DNA from: Cytophagales bacterium
GTDB lineage: Bacteria > Bacteroidota > Bacteroidia > Cytophagales > Spirosomataceae
Direction: 5' to 3'
DNA length: 40,169 nt
Assembly (NCBI GenBank): GCA_013298865.1
Contig: JAAFJL010000027.1
Span: 1 to 40,169 of the forward strand
Within the stretch, counting starts at the first letter, position 1. Every line of letters starts with the position of its first letter. Positions 25,568 to 34,600 of this stretch are shown piece after piece. Under the pieces are notes generated by a model. It did not search any database, was not told the origin of the DNA, and saw only the letters and a program-made list of their open reading frames with translations. The position numbers and the translations under genes were made by a program.

Positions 25568-25711
25568 TAACTTATAAAATTTTAGTCTGGATATTTTAGC
25601 GTCAGTTTTCCCTACTTTTGAAGCGAATAGCATCGCTATTTAATGAAAAAGTAGGGAAAACTGGCGGTAAAAGAGTCGCATAAAAATTATAAGTTATTGT
25701 TTCACCGTTAC
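25552..25711 (-). mobile_element. MITE-like inverted-repeat element, copy 2
   Basis: The ends share the core GGTGAAAYAATAACTTATAA with copy 1 at 14568-14757, but the element runs in the opposite direction. The interior has perfect 17-base arms, CAGTTTTCCCTACTTTT (25603-25619) and AAAAGTAGGGAAAACTG (25647-25663), around a smaller hairpin (AATAGC-ATC-GCTATT). This is the better-preserved copy, foldable almost end to end. It separates the GT2 gene from the polymerase gene inside a would-be operon. Confidence 0.75.
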
Positions 25712-25740
25712 ATAACCCAATAACGCATTACAAAGCATAA

Positions 25741-27051
25741 ATGGCTCTCAATTTTAAATACATACGCCAATCTTTAGGAATATTTATCAATTTCATGGGC
25801 AATCCTCTGGTTTTCTTTTTGAAGGAAAACTTGGGCTTTAGCGGTAGTCCTGCTTTTACTGTAGGCTCATATCTTTTGGGTTTTGCATTGATGACATCTG
25901 ATGATTTTTTGAAAAAACTCTACAAACCAAACTTCCCAATGTTAAGATTGGGTGTATGTTTTTTGGCAATTTCTATTCTGTATCTGTTTTTTTACAATGA
26001 TACAGTGACTTCTTCTTATGAGATTCAAAGGGATTTGATGTATTATGCTTTTACCTTTATTTTCTTATTTCTTTTAATGAGTGTCTCGAATGAAGTAAAA
26101 GACTACTTTTTGCCGATTGTAATGATTTTTACATTAATAAGTAGTTTGGCGTTATTGTATTCAATCATCAAAAACCCAAGTTATGTAATTGGAATGCGTG
26201 CTACCGTACAGTTTGGCGATGGAACTTCTTACAACAGTGGAAATCCACACATCTATGCTCGTAACGGTTTTGCAGGTTTTTTTGCCTCATATTTGTGCTT
26301 GAAATCTAAAAATATTGTTTGGCGATTGGCTTGTTTGGGCAACTTGTTACTTTCTTTGGCAGTAATTATGCTCACCCAAACCCGTTCAATTTTCTTGGCA
26401 TTTTTATTGGCATTGGGAATATATCTATTTTTTAACCTAAAATGGAGCAATGTAAAAAGTGTCGCAAAAATTGTTTTCCGCCCTCAGAACATGATAGTCA
26501 TTAGTGTAATCATTGGTTTTATTCTAAATTATCTCAATAACCGTTATCAGCTTTTCAATATATTGTCTAATTATTCAGATATTTTCTTTGCATCGTTCAT
26601 TAAAGCAATTAATACAGCGTTGGGATTAGCAGATAAAGAAAAAGTTGATTTAGGAGCAATGGGTAGAGTTACAAGTTTTGCAACCTTTAAAGAAACCTTT
26701 CAAACCGAACCCCAAGCATTTATTTTGGGAAAAGGATACCGATTTCTTTACATGGACATACCAATTGCAGAGGCATTTCTTGATTGTGGAATACTTGGGT
26801 TTTTATCATTTGGAATATTGAATGTATTAATTTTAAAAGAATCTATTTTAGCAATTTATAGAGGAGACAATAAGTTTACGCTCTTTTTGGGTTTATATTA
26901 CATTTCATATTTTGTAAATATTTTTTCAACGGGACAACCTTTTGACTTACAATATTGGTTTCCATTTGCAGTAATGATTCGATTTATGGGTGTTAAATAC
27001 CTGGAAAGTCCGTCTGTAATAGCTCCACAAAGAATACTCTCAACGGTCTGA
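25741..27051 (+). CDS. O-antigen polymerase/ligase-like (Wzy/WaaL-type) membrane protein
   Basis: 436 residues, strongly hydrophobic with roughly ten to twelve membrane segments. A RNGFAGFFASYLC stretch is followed by the TQTRSIFLAFLLAL segment typical of Wzy_C/O-antigen ligase proteins, then a large loop (~250-320, with LADKEKVDLGAMGR) and LGKGYRFLYMDIPIAEAFLDCGILGFL. It is the likely polymerase of the glycan encoded here. It lies two bases ahead of the next GT4 gene. Polymerase versus ligase is not separable by eye. Confidence 0.78.
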   Translation: MALNFKYIRQSLGIFINFMGNPLVFFLKENLGFSGSPAFTVGSYLLGFALMTSDDFLKKLYKPNFPMLRLGVCFLAISILYLFFYNDTVTSSYEIQRDLMYYAFTFIFLFLLMSVSNEVKDYFLPIVMIFTLISSLALLYSIIKNPSYVIGMRATVQFGDGTSYNSGNPHIYARNGFAGFFASYLCLKSKNIVWRLACLGNLLLSLAVIMLTQTRSIFLAFLLALGIYLFFNLKWSNVKSVAKIVFRPQNMIVISVIIGFILNYLNNRYQLFNILSNYSDIFFASFIKAINTALGLADKEKVDLGAMGRVTSFATFKETFQTEPQAFILGKGYRFLYMDIPIAEAFLDCGILGFLSFGILNVLILKESILAIYRGDNKFTLFLGLYYISYFVNIFSTGQPFDLQYWFPFAVMIRFMGVKYLESPSVIAPQRILSTV

Positions 27052-27053
27052 TA

Positions 27054-28214
27054 ATGAAAGTTTTAATCTTGCATAACCAATTGTGGGCTCATTATAAAAC
27101 CATCATTTTCAATGAACTCGAAATATTAGCGAAACAAAATCCCAACTTCCAAGTAAAAGTGCTACAAACTGCCACTATAGAAAGAAGCAGATTGGGTTTT
27201 GGAGACTTGAATTTAGAAGAGCATCAATATGATTATGAGTTAGTACACGATGGTGTTTTGGAAGAAGTTTCAACGCTCAAAAAAATAAAAAAGACCATCA
27301 GTGTAATTAATTCTTTCAAGCCAGATGTAGTAAATTTTACGGGTTATCACGAATTGGCAACCATTTTTATATTACTTTTTTGTCAACTAAAAGGGATAAA
27401 AACGATACTATCGAATGAATCTACAATACTCGACCAGAAACGTGAAAAGATAAAAGAATCAATAAAGTCTCTGATAATCAGACAATTTGATGGTTTTTTT
27501 AACTTTGGAACACTATCGAAACAGTACATGATTGCCCTTGGTGCAACCGAGGATAAAATGCTGGTTAATAAAAATTGTGTTGATAATTTAAAAATCCGTT
27601 CAATTTTTGAAACTGCAATTACAAAACGTGAAGAGACTAAAGTTCATTTGGGTTTGGCAAGCAAAAATTTTATCTTTGTAGGAAGACTAATTTCTGCGAA
27701 AAATCTTGAGAAATTGCTTGACGCTTTTCATCAAATTGTACACTCAGAAAAGCAAAATTGGGGACTGATTTTATTAGGAGAAGGTATTTTGAAAGAAGAA
27801 TTAGTACAAAAAGTTACGCAAGAAAAAATAGAAAATGTAAAGTTTATTGCTGGTCAAACATGGGAAAAAGTGCCAGAGATATTAGCATTAGCAGACGTTT
27901 TTGTTTTGCCCAGTATCGTTGAACCTTGGGGTTTAGTAATTAATGAAGCTATGGTTTGTGGTAAACCAATCCTTGTGTCGAATCAATGTGGATGCGTTTC
28001 TGATTTACTTGATGATAAAATTAATGGATATTTGTTAAATCCTTACGATGTAAACGATATTGCTGATAAAATGGCTAAAGTTATGACTATGAGTATGTTA
28101 GCCTTAGAAAAAATGGGAGAAAGTTCTCTCGAAATAATCAAAAATTATACTCCCGAATTAGTAGCTTCAGAAATGCTGAAAGGTTATCAAAAAGTATGTC
28201 TTCCAAAAAAATAA
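27054..28214 (+). CDS. glycosyltransferase, GT4-type
   Basis: 386 residues, GT-B fold. It starts MKVLILHNQLWAHYKTIIFN. The C-terminal half has FIFVGRLISAKNLEKLLDAF and the donor-binding VLPSIVEPWGLVINEAMVCG with GKPILVSNQCG. It begins 2 bases after the polymerase stop and overlaps the acyltransferase by 19 bases, so it is part of one operon. Sugar specificity unknown. Confidence 0.88.
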   Translation: MKVLILHNQLWAHYKTIIFNELEILAKQNPNFQVKVLQTATIERSRLGFGDLNLEEHQYDYELVHDGVLEEVSTLKKIKKTISVINSFKPDVVNFTGYHELATIFILLFCQLKGIKTILSNESTILDQKREKIKESIKSLIIRQFDGFFNFGTLSKQYMIALGATEDKMLVNKNCVDNLKIRSIFETAITKREETKVHLGLASKNFIFVGRLISAKNLEKLLDAFHQIVHSEKQNWGLILLGEGILKEELVQKVTQEKIENVKFIAGQTWEKVPEILALADVFVLPSIVEPWGLVINEAMVCGKPILVSNQCGCVSDLLDDKINGYLLNPYDVNDIADKMAKVMTMSMLALEKMGESSLEIIKNYTPELVASEMLKGYQKVCLPKK

Positions 28215-29269
28215 TAAATTCAATTCAATTACTTAGGGGTTTAGCGGCAGTTGTGGTAGTAGTTTATCATGTATCTGGTTTTGTTGAATCAAACTATAAT
28301 TCCCTTCATATTTTTGGTGGACTATTTAACTTTGGATTTGTAGGAGTTGATTTATTCTTTGTCATAAGTGGTTTTATCATACATTTTACCAGTGAAAGAT
28401 ATTTTAACCGACCAGAATTAATTGGCGAATATTTCAAGAAGCGTTTTGTAAGAATATTTCCGATTTATTGGGTAATATTTTTTATCATGTTAATCTGTAA
28501 CTTCTTTCTGATTGTTTCCATTCATCAAAAAATGGAGGCTTTTGATGAAGTTTTAGTTAATCCTTTAGAATTCTTCAAAACATTAATTTTATTCCCAAAT
28601 CACAAGGCAATAAATGCAGTAAGTTGGACGCTGAGTTATGAATTATTCTTCTATTTCTGTATTTCGCTCTTGATTTTATCTGATAAATTCAAATGGGTTT
28701 TAGTAGGTATTCTGCTTGTTTCATTTGGAAATTCTTTTTACTTAGTGCCAGTCAATGGTGCAATTCCATTTACCCCTTTCGACTTTGTATTTAGCCTCTA
28801 TAATTTTGAATTCTTTTTCGGCTTTCTGTTGTATTATGCTTACAAAAAAATAGAATTTACCAAACTATATCCCAATATTGCGATTCTCTTACTTAGTTTT
28901 TTTGTTATTGGTTTTTGGGGAAATGAAGTTGCGGATAGTGGTTACTACCAAAGAATTCTTGTTTTTGGTTTGCCTTGTGTGGGCATACTCTTTTCATCAT
29001 TACAATTAGAGAAAGCTGAGAAACTCAAAATTCCTTACTTTTTCATCAAATTAGGAGACGCATCGTACGCACTCTATTTGGTACATTTCCCGCTAATGTT
29101 GATAGGTAATCGGATTCCTAAGATTTTTGATATGTATGTTTTTCACCCATATTGGGAAGGGATTAACTATAAAATATTGGTTTACGTAATAATAATTGGC
29201 ATTATTGCACACCAATATCTTGAAAAGCCATTGTTGAAAATTTGCAATAAAGCACTGAAAATCAAATAG
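28196..29269 (+). CDS. acyltransferase 3 family membrane protein (OafA-like)
   Basis: 357 residues with about ten membrane segments. The N-terminus reads SIQLLRGLAAVVVVVYHVSG, containing the family's conserved R and H, followed by FVGVDLFFVISGFIIHF and KKRFVRIFPIYW. It is expected to O-acetylate (or otherwise acylate) the surface glycan at the membrane. The start ATG overlaps the GT4 gene by 19 bases. Confidence 0.9.
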   Translation: MSSKKIINSIQLLRGLAAVVVVVYHVSGFVESNYNSLHIFGGLFNFGFVGVDLFFVISGFIIHFTSERYFNRPELIGEYFKKRFVRIFPIYWVIFFIMLICNFFLIVSIHQKMEAFDEVLVNPLEFFKTLILFPNHKAINAVSWTLSYELFFYFCISLLILSDKFKWVLVGILLVSFGNSFYLVPVNGAIPFTPFDFVFSLYNFEFFFGFLLYYAYKKIEFTKLYPNIAILLLSFFVIGFWGNEVADSGYYQRILVFGLPCVGILFSSLQLEKAEKLKIPYFFIKLGDASYALYLVHFPLMLIGNRIPKIFDMYVFHPYWEGINYKILVYVIIIGIIAHQYLEKPLLKICNKALKIK

Positions 29270-29273
29270 TTTG

Positions 29274-30434
29274 ATGAATAATTCGTTGAAAATCTTAAAT
29301 ATTTGTGGTTATTCATGGGACATAGGTGGACCGCCAAAAATCATCTTTGATCATGCCGAAGTTCAGTTAAAAAATGGGGCAGAAGTGACAATTTTAACCC
29401 CTATGTCTGAAGGTCAAAAATTGTATGCTTTGCCTGAAGGTGCAAAAGTAGTTATTTGCAAAAGAAGTAAACTGTCAAGATTTTGGGCTGAATTTTCTTG
29501 GGAGTTGTTCCAATGGTTAAAGATTCATGGCAATGACTACGACATCATTCACATTCATGGTATTTGGCATTTTGCTGGTGTAGCTCCTTTTCTATTAAAT
29601 CTAAAAACTCCTAAAGTTATTACAATTCATGGACTTTTAGACCGTTGGACAATCAGCAAAGGTTATTGGAAAAAGTACCTGTTTGGATTATTTTTTCAGA
29701 AGAGAATTTTATTCAATACTGACCTAATTCAGATAAATAATAAGGACGAAGAGCAAGATTTGATTAGATTTTTAGGCAAACCACCCAAAAACGTAGCTAT
29801 CGTTCCGAACGGAATGAAAATTGCTAACTTCGAGAATCTCCCATTAAAAGGAAATTTTAGAAAGAAAATCAATTTAGAGGATGGTATAAAATTGGTACTA
29901 TTTCTATCTCGAATCAACCTTAAAAAAGGATTAGACTTACTATTGCCTGCTTTCAAAAATGTTATTGAAGTTCGTAAAGATGTGAAATTGATATTAGCTG
30001 GTCCAGATGATGGCTATCTTTCTGATACTCAGAAATTTATTGTCGAAAATAACCTCCAGTCTTCTATTGAATGGGTCGGGATGTTGACAGGAAATGATAA
30101 ATTAGAAGCCTTTGTTGATGCTGATATATTTGCTTTGCCTTCACATTCGGAGGGTTTTTCAATTGCTACTTTAGAAGCCTTGATTTGTGGTATTCCTTCG
30201 ATTCTTTCTGATAGAGTAGGTTTTGGAGAAGTTTTGAAAGAAAGAAACGCCGCTTACATAACTGAGTTGAAAGTTGATGCAATATCAGATGGAGTTTTGA
30301 AAATGCTCGACGATACTGATTATTGTAAAAGAATTTCTGAAAACGGCAAAAACCTCGTCAAGGAAAAATACGATATTGAAATTGTTGCCCAACAATTGTT
30401 AAATGAATTTCAAAAAATTGCCATTCCCAAATGA
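29274..30434 (+). CDS. glycosyltransferase, GT4-type
   Basis: 386 residues from the ATG at 29274; a TTG three bases earlier is ignored. It has N-terminal GGPPKIIFDHAEVQ and IIHIHGIWHFAGVAPFLL, then VLFLSRINLKKGLDLLLPAF and the EX7E region HSEGFSIATLEALICGIPSI. It begins 4 bases after the acyltransferase stop. It resembles WcaI/PimB-like retaining transferases; specificity not assignable. Confidence 0.88.
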   Translation: MNNSLKILNICGYSWDIGGPPKIIFDHAEVQLKNGAEVTILTPMSEGQKLYALPEGAKVVICKRSKLSRFWAEFSWELFQWLKIHGNDYDIIHIHGIWHFAGVAPFLLNLKTPKVITIHGLLDRWTISKGYWKKYLFGLFFQKRILFNTDLIQINNKDEEQDLIRFLGKPPKNVAIVPNGMKIANFENLPLKGNFRKKINLEDGIKLVLFLSRINLKKGLDLLLPAFKNVIEVRKDVKLILAGPDDGYLSDTQKFIVENNLQSSIEWVGMLTGNDKLEAFVDADIFALPSHSEGFSIATLEALICGIPSILSDRVGFGEVLKERNAAYITELKVDAISDGVLKMLDDTDYCKRISENGKNLVKEKYDIEIVAQQLLNEFQKIAIPK

Positions 30435-30440
30435 TCCTTC

Positions 30441-31352
30441 ATGCTTGATATTTCTGTAATAATACTTACATTCAACGAAGAAAAACACATTGAAAGGTGT
30501 TTGAAATCCTTGCTTTTATTTACCGATAAAATTTTCATTATAGATTCTGGTTCGACAGACAAAACGGTTGAAATTGCACAAAGCTTAGGGGCAATTGTTC
30601 AGTTTAATCCGTGGGTTACTTATGCACAGCAATTTAACTTCGGAATTCAACATAACCCATTCAAAACCAAATGGTTAATGCGGATGGACTGTGATGAATA
30701 TGTAATGCCTGAATTGGCAAATGAGCTAATAGAAAAACTTCCTGCCACACAAGAAGAGTTTTCTGGGTTGTATGTAAAAAGACGAGTATTTTTCATGAAT
30801 AAATGGATAAAAAGAGGAGGTTATTATCCGATTTGGCTTCTTCGGGTTTGGCGTTCAGGCAAAGGAATCTGTGAAGAAAGTTGGATGGATGAACACATAA
30901 AATTATTTGAAGGAAAGACACTGAATCTGACAAATGATATTGTAGATCATAACTTGAATAACCTTACTTGGTGGACTCAGAAACACAACTTATACGCTAT
31001 CAGAGAGGTGATAGATTTACTAAATATCAACTATAATTTTAGAGATTTTCAGGCGGTAGAACCAGTTTTTTGGGGAACTCAGGAGCAAAGAAAACGATAT
31101 TTGAAAGTTAAATATGCCAATCTTCCGCTTTTTACAAGACCATTGTTTTACTTTTTGTACAGATATTTTATTAAATTGGGTTTTATGGATGGTAAACAAG
31201 GCTTAATTTGGCATTTCTTGCAAGGATTTTGGTACAGATTCTTGGTTGATGCAAAAATTTATGAAGTTTATCATAGAGTTGGAAAAGAGAAAGAAGATAT
31301 TATTCAGTTTTTTAAATCTGAATATGGCAAAGATTTAACCGCAAAACAATGA
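30441..31352 (+). CDS. glycosyltransferase, GT2-type (WaaE/KdtX-like)
   Basis: 303 residues. The GT-A N-terminus reads ISVIILTFNEEKHIERCLKS and IIDSGSTDKTVEIA, then MRMDCDEYV as the metal-binding DxD-like site. This resembles the WaaE/KdtX subfamily of inverting transferases. The stop overlaps the next start (ATGA), so it is translationally coupled with the acetyltransferase. Confidence 0.88.
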   Translation: MLDISVIILTFNEEKHIERCLKSLLLFTDKIFIIDSGSTDKTVEIAQSLGAIVQFNPWVTYAQQFNFGIQHNPFKTKWLMRMDCDEYVMPELANELIEKLPATQEEFSGLYVKRRVFFMNKWIKRGGYYPIWLLRVWRSGKGICEESWMDEHIKLFEGKTLNLTNDIVDHNLNNLTWWTQKHNLYAIREVIDLLNINYNFRDFQAVEPVFWGTQEQRKRYLKVKYANLPLFTRPLFYFLYRYFIKLGFMDGKQGLIWHFLQGFWYRFLVDAKIYEVYHRVGKEKEDIIQFFKSEYGKDLTAKQ

Positions 31353-31894
31353 GTTTCAAAACCGATTTGTCAAAATTTAATAATGATTGGTATAAACCAG
31401 GTAGTAAATATAAAATTCTGCTTTGGTTTATCGTTAATCGTCTGATTATCAATACATATTTGCCAATTCCTGTGTATTTTAAATGCTTGATTTTGAGAAT
31501 TTTTGGAGCAAAAATAGGAAAAGGAGTTATGATAAAACCTAAAGTGAATATCAAATACCCTTGGTTTCTTGAAGTTGGTGATTACGCTTGGATAGGAGAA
31601 AATGTTTGGATTGATAATTTGGGTAAGGTTTTTATTGGAGCAAACGCTTGTGTTTCTCAGGGTGTCTTATTGTTAACAGGCAACCATGATTACAAAAAAG
31701 AAACTTTTGACCTGATTTTAAAAGACATAATTATTGAAGATGGTGTTTGGATTGGGGCAAAATCCGTTGTTTGTCAAGGTGTTACTTGCAAAAGCCACTC
31801 GGTTTTAGGAGTTAATTCTGTTGCTACTAAAAATTTAGATTCATATTCTGTTTATCAAGGAAATCCAGCTCAATTTGTCCGAATACGAATTTAG
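31349..31894 (+). CDS. wcaF: WcaF-type hexapeptide-repeat O-acetyltransferase
   Basis: 181 residues. The N-terminus KTDLSKFNNDWYKPGSKYK is the family signature. A left-handed beta-helix follows, built of hexapeptides such as IGKGVMIKPKVNIK, IGENVWIDNLGKVFIGANA and IEDGVWIGAKSVVCQGV. LTGNHDYKK contains the catalytic-type histidine. It uses acetyl-CoA to acetylate a sugar of the exopolysaccharide. Last gene of the plus-strand GT operon. Confidence 0.92.
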   Translation: MSFKTDLSKFNNDWYKPGSKYKILLWFIVNRLIINTYLPIPVYFKCLILRIFGAKIGKGVMIKPKVNIKYPWFLEVGDYAWIGENVWIDNLGKVFIGANACVSQGVLLLTGNHDYKKETFDLILKDIIIEDGVWIGAKSVVCQGVTCKSHSVLGVNSVATKNLDSYSVYQGNPAQFVRIRI

Positions 31895-32131
31895 TGTTTG
31901 ATTTAATTTTCTTCAGTTTGCATATAGCTTAAATTCTTCCTAATTTTATTCATACAGTTTCTTCAACAAATTGACATTTTTATTTTCTTCGTTTTCGGAT
32001 TGTAATATATTGATTATCAGTATCTTAAAATTAATTTTTCAGATATTTTATTTCTCGTTTCAGATATTTTTTTTACCTTTCCAAAGAAAGTTTAAATAAC
32101 ATCTTTTAAGAATTCATCAAAAACTTTTCAA

Positions 32132-33292
32132 ATGGCAAATTTTTTCTTAAATCTTTACGAAGATAGACTTTTCCAAATCGTGGTTTCTTCGATAGTAGCT
32201 TGTACTGTTTCTATGGCAGCAATTCCTGTTATTATAAAGATTTCTCGTTTAAAAAATCTCATGGCTGAACCAGGTGGAAGGAGTTCACATGAATACAAAA
32301 CTCCCACTTTGGGTGGCGTAGCCATTTTTGCGTCAACTTTGGTTAGTTATTTTCTATGGGAAAATCCTGATGAAACACAATTGCTACATCTTTCCGTCTC
32401 TGCGATTGTGATGCTGTTTTTCTTAGGCGTGAAAGATGATATTTTGATATTATCTCCAAGAAAAAAGATGTTAGTTCAAATAGCTGCTTCTGCTTTAGTG
32501 GTCACATTGGGGGATTTGCGTTTAGATAATTTCTACGGAATTTTGGGAATCAATGAAATTCCATATTTCATAAGTCTTGTTATCACAGTATTTATTTTCA
32601 TTGCATTAATTAATGCCATCAATTTAATTGACGGCATTGATGGATTAGCTGGAGGAATCGGTATGATAGCTGGCGGAATGTTTGGACTTTGGTTTTACCT
32701 AAATGAACAATACGCCATGGCTTGTATGGCAGCATCGTTGTCTGGTTCTTTAGTAGGTTTTCTAAGATATAATTTCTCAAAAACTTCCAAAATATTCATG
32801 GGAGATACAGGGTCATTAATTGTTGGATTTATGTTAACAATGTTTGCCGTACGTTTTGTTCAACTCAATGTTGAATACAGATTTGACCCTAACGCCTCTT
32901 TTAGTGCCCCAATTTTAGCAATAGTTTTATTGATTGTCCCGATTTTTGACACGCTTAGAGTATTTATTATTAGATTAAAAAATAAAAAATCTCCTTTCGT
33001 CGGTGACAGAAATCATTTGCATCATATCTTGATTGATGCTGGATTAAGTCATTTTCAGGCATCTGCCATTCTTTGGTCGTTCACTTTGGTTTCGTCAATT
33101 CTATTTTTAGCAATTAGTAATTCACTTGAAAATAATTCATCGCTTTATTTACTGATTGCCCTTTTTGCAATTTATATGTATGTTTCTCATTTACTGAAAA
33201 ACAGAAATGACAAAAGAGCTGATAACATTGCAACAGATAAAAATAATGAACAATTGCTTCCGAAAAGAGCAAAAATTTTAGTTGAGTCATAA
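32132..33292 (+). CDS. WecA/TagO/MraY-family undecaprenyl-phosphate sugar-1-phosphate transferase
   Basis: 386 residues with about eleven membrane segments. Family motifs in order: GGRSSHEYKTPTLGGVAIF (~46), FLGVKDDI (~107), NAINLIDGIDGLAGG (~160), MGDTGSLIVGF and GDRNHLHHILIDAGLSH. It loads a HexNAc-1-phosphate onto undecaprenyl phosphate and probably starts the glycan unit. It is separated from wcaF by 237 AT-rich bases, so it may have its own promoter. It ends at a strong bidirectional terminator. Confidence 0.93.
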   Translation: MANFFLNLYEDRLFQIVVSSIVACTVSMAAIPVIIKISRLKNLMAEPGGRSSHEYKTPTLGGVAIFASTLVSYFLWENPDETQLLHLSVSAIVMLFFLGVKDDILILSPRKKMLVQIAASALVVTLGDLRLDNFYGILGINEIPYFISLVITVFIFIALINAINLIDGIDGLAGGIGMIAGGMFGLWFYLNEQYAMACMAASLSGSLVGFLRYNFSKTSKIFMGDTGSLIVGFMLTMFAVRFVQLNVEYRFDPNASFSAPILAIVLLIVPIFDTLRVFIIRLKNKKSPFVGDRNHLHHILIDAGLSHFQASAILWSFTLVSSILFLAISNSLENNSSLYLLIALFAIYMYVSHLLKNRNDKRADNIATDKNNEQLLPKRAKILVES

Positions 33293-33325
33293 AAAAAGAC
33301 CGAGAAATTAATCTCGGTCTTTTTT
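33291..33325. terminator. bidirectional terminator between convergent genes
   Basis: GACCGAGA (33298-33305) and TCTCGGTC (33312-33319) form a perfect 8-bp stem, extended by A's on the left and T's on the right. It works on both strands: it closes the WecA-like gene on plus and the PP2C-like gene on minus. Confidence 0.9.
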
Positions 33326-33352
33326 ATGACTAACACACTGATTATTAGAGAA

Positions 33353-34435
33353 TTAATTCAAATCTTTGAGTTTTTCTTCAACTCTCTTTAGTACATTTTT
33401 GCTATTTTTTAACTGGTCATTCAAGTAAGTTTTGCCAGCATTCACTTCATTTTGAAGGCTGTCTTTGATCATTGTCCATTTTACTTTCTGGTTTTCAAGA
33501 GCATTCCGTTGAGAATTATTATTTTCAGAGTTATTTCTTTCTTTCCGTTCAGAGTTTTCTTTTACACCGCTTGAAGAACTCTTTTTCTCTTTCGGTTGCT
33601 TAGTTTCTGGACTATTAATCGGCTTAAAATCTTCTTTCTGAGTATTACTTATTTCACTTGGCTTTTCTGAAAAAATATTACTTTCTTTTACTGAATCTTC
33701 CTTAAACTGTTCGTTTGAATTGGCTAAATTTAAAGAATCAGCATTAATCGGAATATAAGTTACGTAAGGAGCTGCGGTTGTAGTGTCTGATTTACTTGCA
33801 AATGGATTATTAAACCCATTCGACTTGAAATGCCAAAATCCTAAACTTGCAATTGTTACTAACAGCAAAGGAATCAAAACCATTAACCAATTAAAAGATG
33901 ATTTCTTGGAGGATGAAACAAGTGGCTTTACAACCTCTTGTGAATTTGCAGGAACAGCCGTAACAATATTTTTATTATTGATTACTTCCATTACAACTAC
34001 ATTGTAACCCTCTTCATGATTGGTTGCGTTAGCGATTTTTAGAAGATTCTGACAAGCAATTTCGGGGGATTCACTTTCACGAATAATCTCATCAATTTCA
34101 TTATCAGTTAATTTTTCTCGAAGATTGTCGCTGCAAATCAATACTCTGTCGCCTTCTACTAAGTCATAAGAAATTGTTTCTAATCGAGAAGGCTTAGAGA
34201 GAAATTGTAGTTTCTGTCCGTTTCTGCTAAGATAACAACGGCTAAAACTGATCCAATTGATAAGAGAGGTATCACCCAATTCCCAAGAAACTTGAAGTTC
34301 GTTATCTGGGTCTTTTTCTTTTGCAATCTTGCTCGCATATTGGTAAATCTGTAAGACAGAATCACGAATTGCCCGATACATTGCTTCTGAATCAGGTTGT
34401 TGGGCAGCGGCATTTTCCGTTAAATTTGTATCCAT
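33353..34435 (-). CDS. membrane-anchored, degenerate PP2C-like protein
   Basis: 360 residues. Residues ~60-152 read like the second half of a PP2C/PPM phosphatase: SFSRCYLSRNGQKLQFLS (where a GDSRxYLxRxG motif would be), GDRVLICSDNLREKLTDNEI (SDN replaces the usual SDG) and NVVVMEV without the DN before it. The first half of the PP2C fold and the usual metal-binding aspartates appear missing. A single membrane segment spans ~182-202. The rest is low-complexity, rich in S, N, K and E, ending in a charged helix (NAGKTYLNDQLKNSKN). It is probably a catalytically dead sensor or scaffold. Lying between two polysaccharide arms, it may be unrelated to them. The PP2C call is by eye. Confidence 0.55.
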   Translation of the reverse strand: MDTNLTENAAAQQPDSEAMYRAIRDSVLQIYQYASKIAKEKDPDNELQVSWELGDTSLINWISFSRCYLSRNGQKLQFLSKPSRLETISYDLVEGDRVLICSDNLREKLTDNEIDEIIRESESPEIACQNLLKIANATNHEEGYNVVVMEVINNKNIVTAVPANSQEVVKPLVSSSKKSSFNWLMVLIPLLLVTIASLGFWHFKSNGFNNPFASKSDTTTAAPYVTYIPINADSLNLANSNEQFKEDSVKESNIFSEKPSEISNTQKEDFKPINSPETKQPKEKKSSSSGVKENSERKERNNSENNNSQRNALENQKVKWTMIKDSLQNEVNAGKTYLNDQLKNSKNVLKRVEEKLKDLN

Positions 34436-34573
34436 TTTGGTAAGGAAAAATGTTTATGCCCAGATAGGCGGTCTGGGAAATTTACACATAGTTGAACTCT
34501 TAAAGGTTCTTCCTTGATATTTTACAAACAATATGCCAAAGTTTGGTTTTGAAGCGGTTAGGTAGGAATAATA

Positions 34574-34581
34574 CAAAGATA
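34574..34581 (-). promoter_or_regulatory. possible -7 box for the PP2C-like gene
   Basis: On the minus strand this reads TATCTTTG, an exact TAnnTTTG match, in the 165-base gap before the PP2C-like gene. It lies ~140 bases from the ATG, and no matching TTG is seen upstream. Confidence 0.35.
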
Positions 34582-34600
34582 ATCTGGAAGTTGAGAGAAA

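Noticed and set aside
31950..32020. TTGACA ... TAATAT as a sigma-70-like promoter ahead of the WecA-like gene
   Set aside because: The spacing is about 26 bases, too long, and Bacteroidota use a different consensus.
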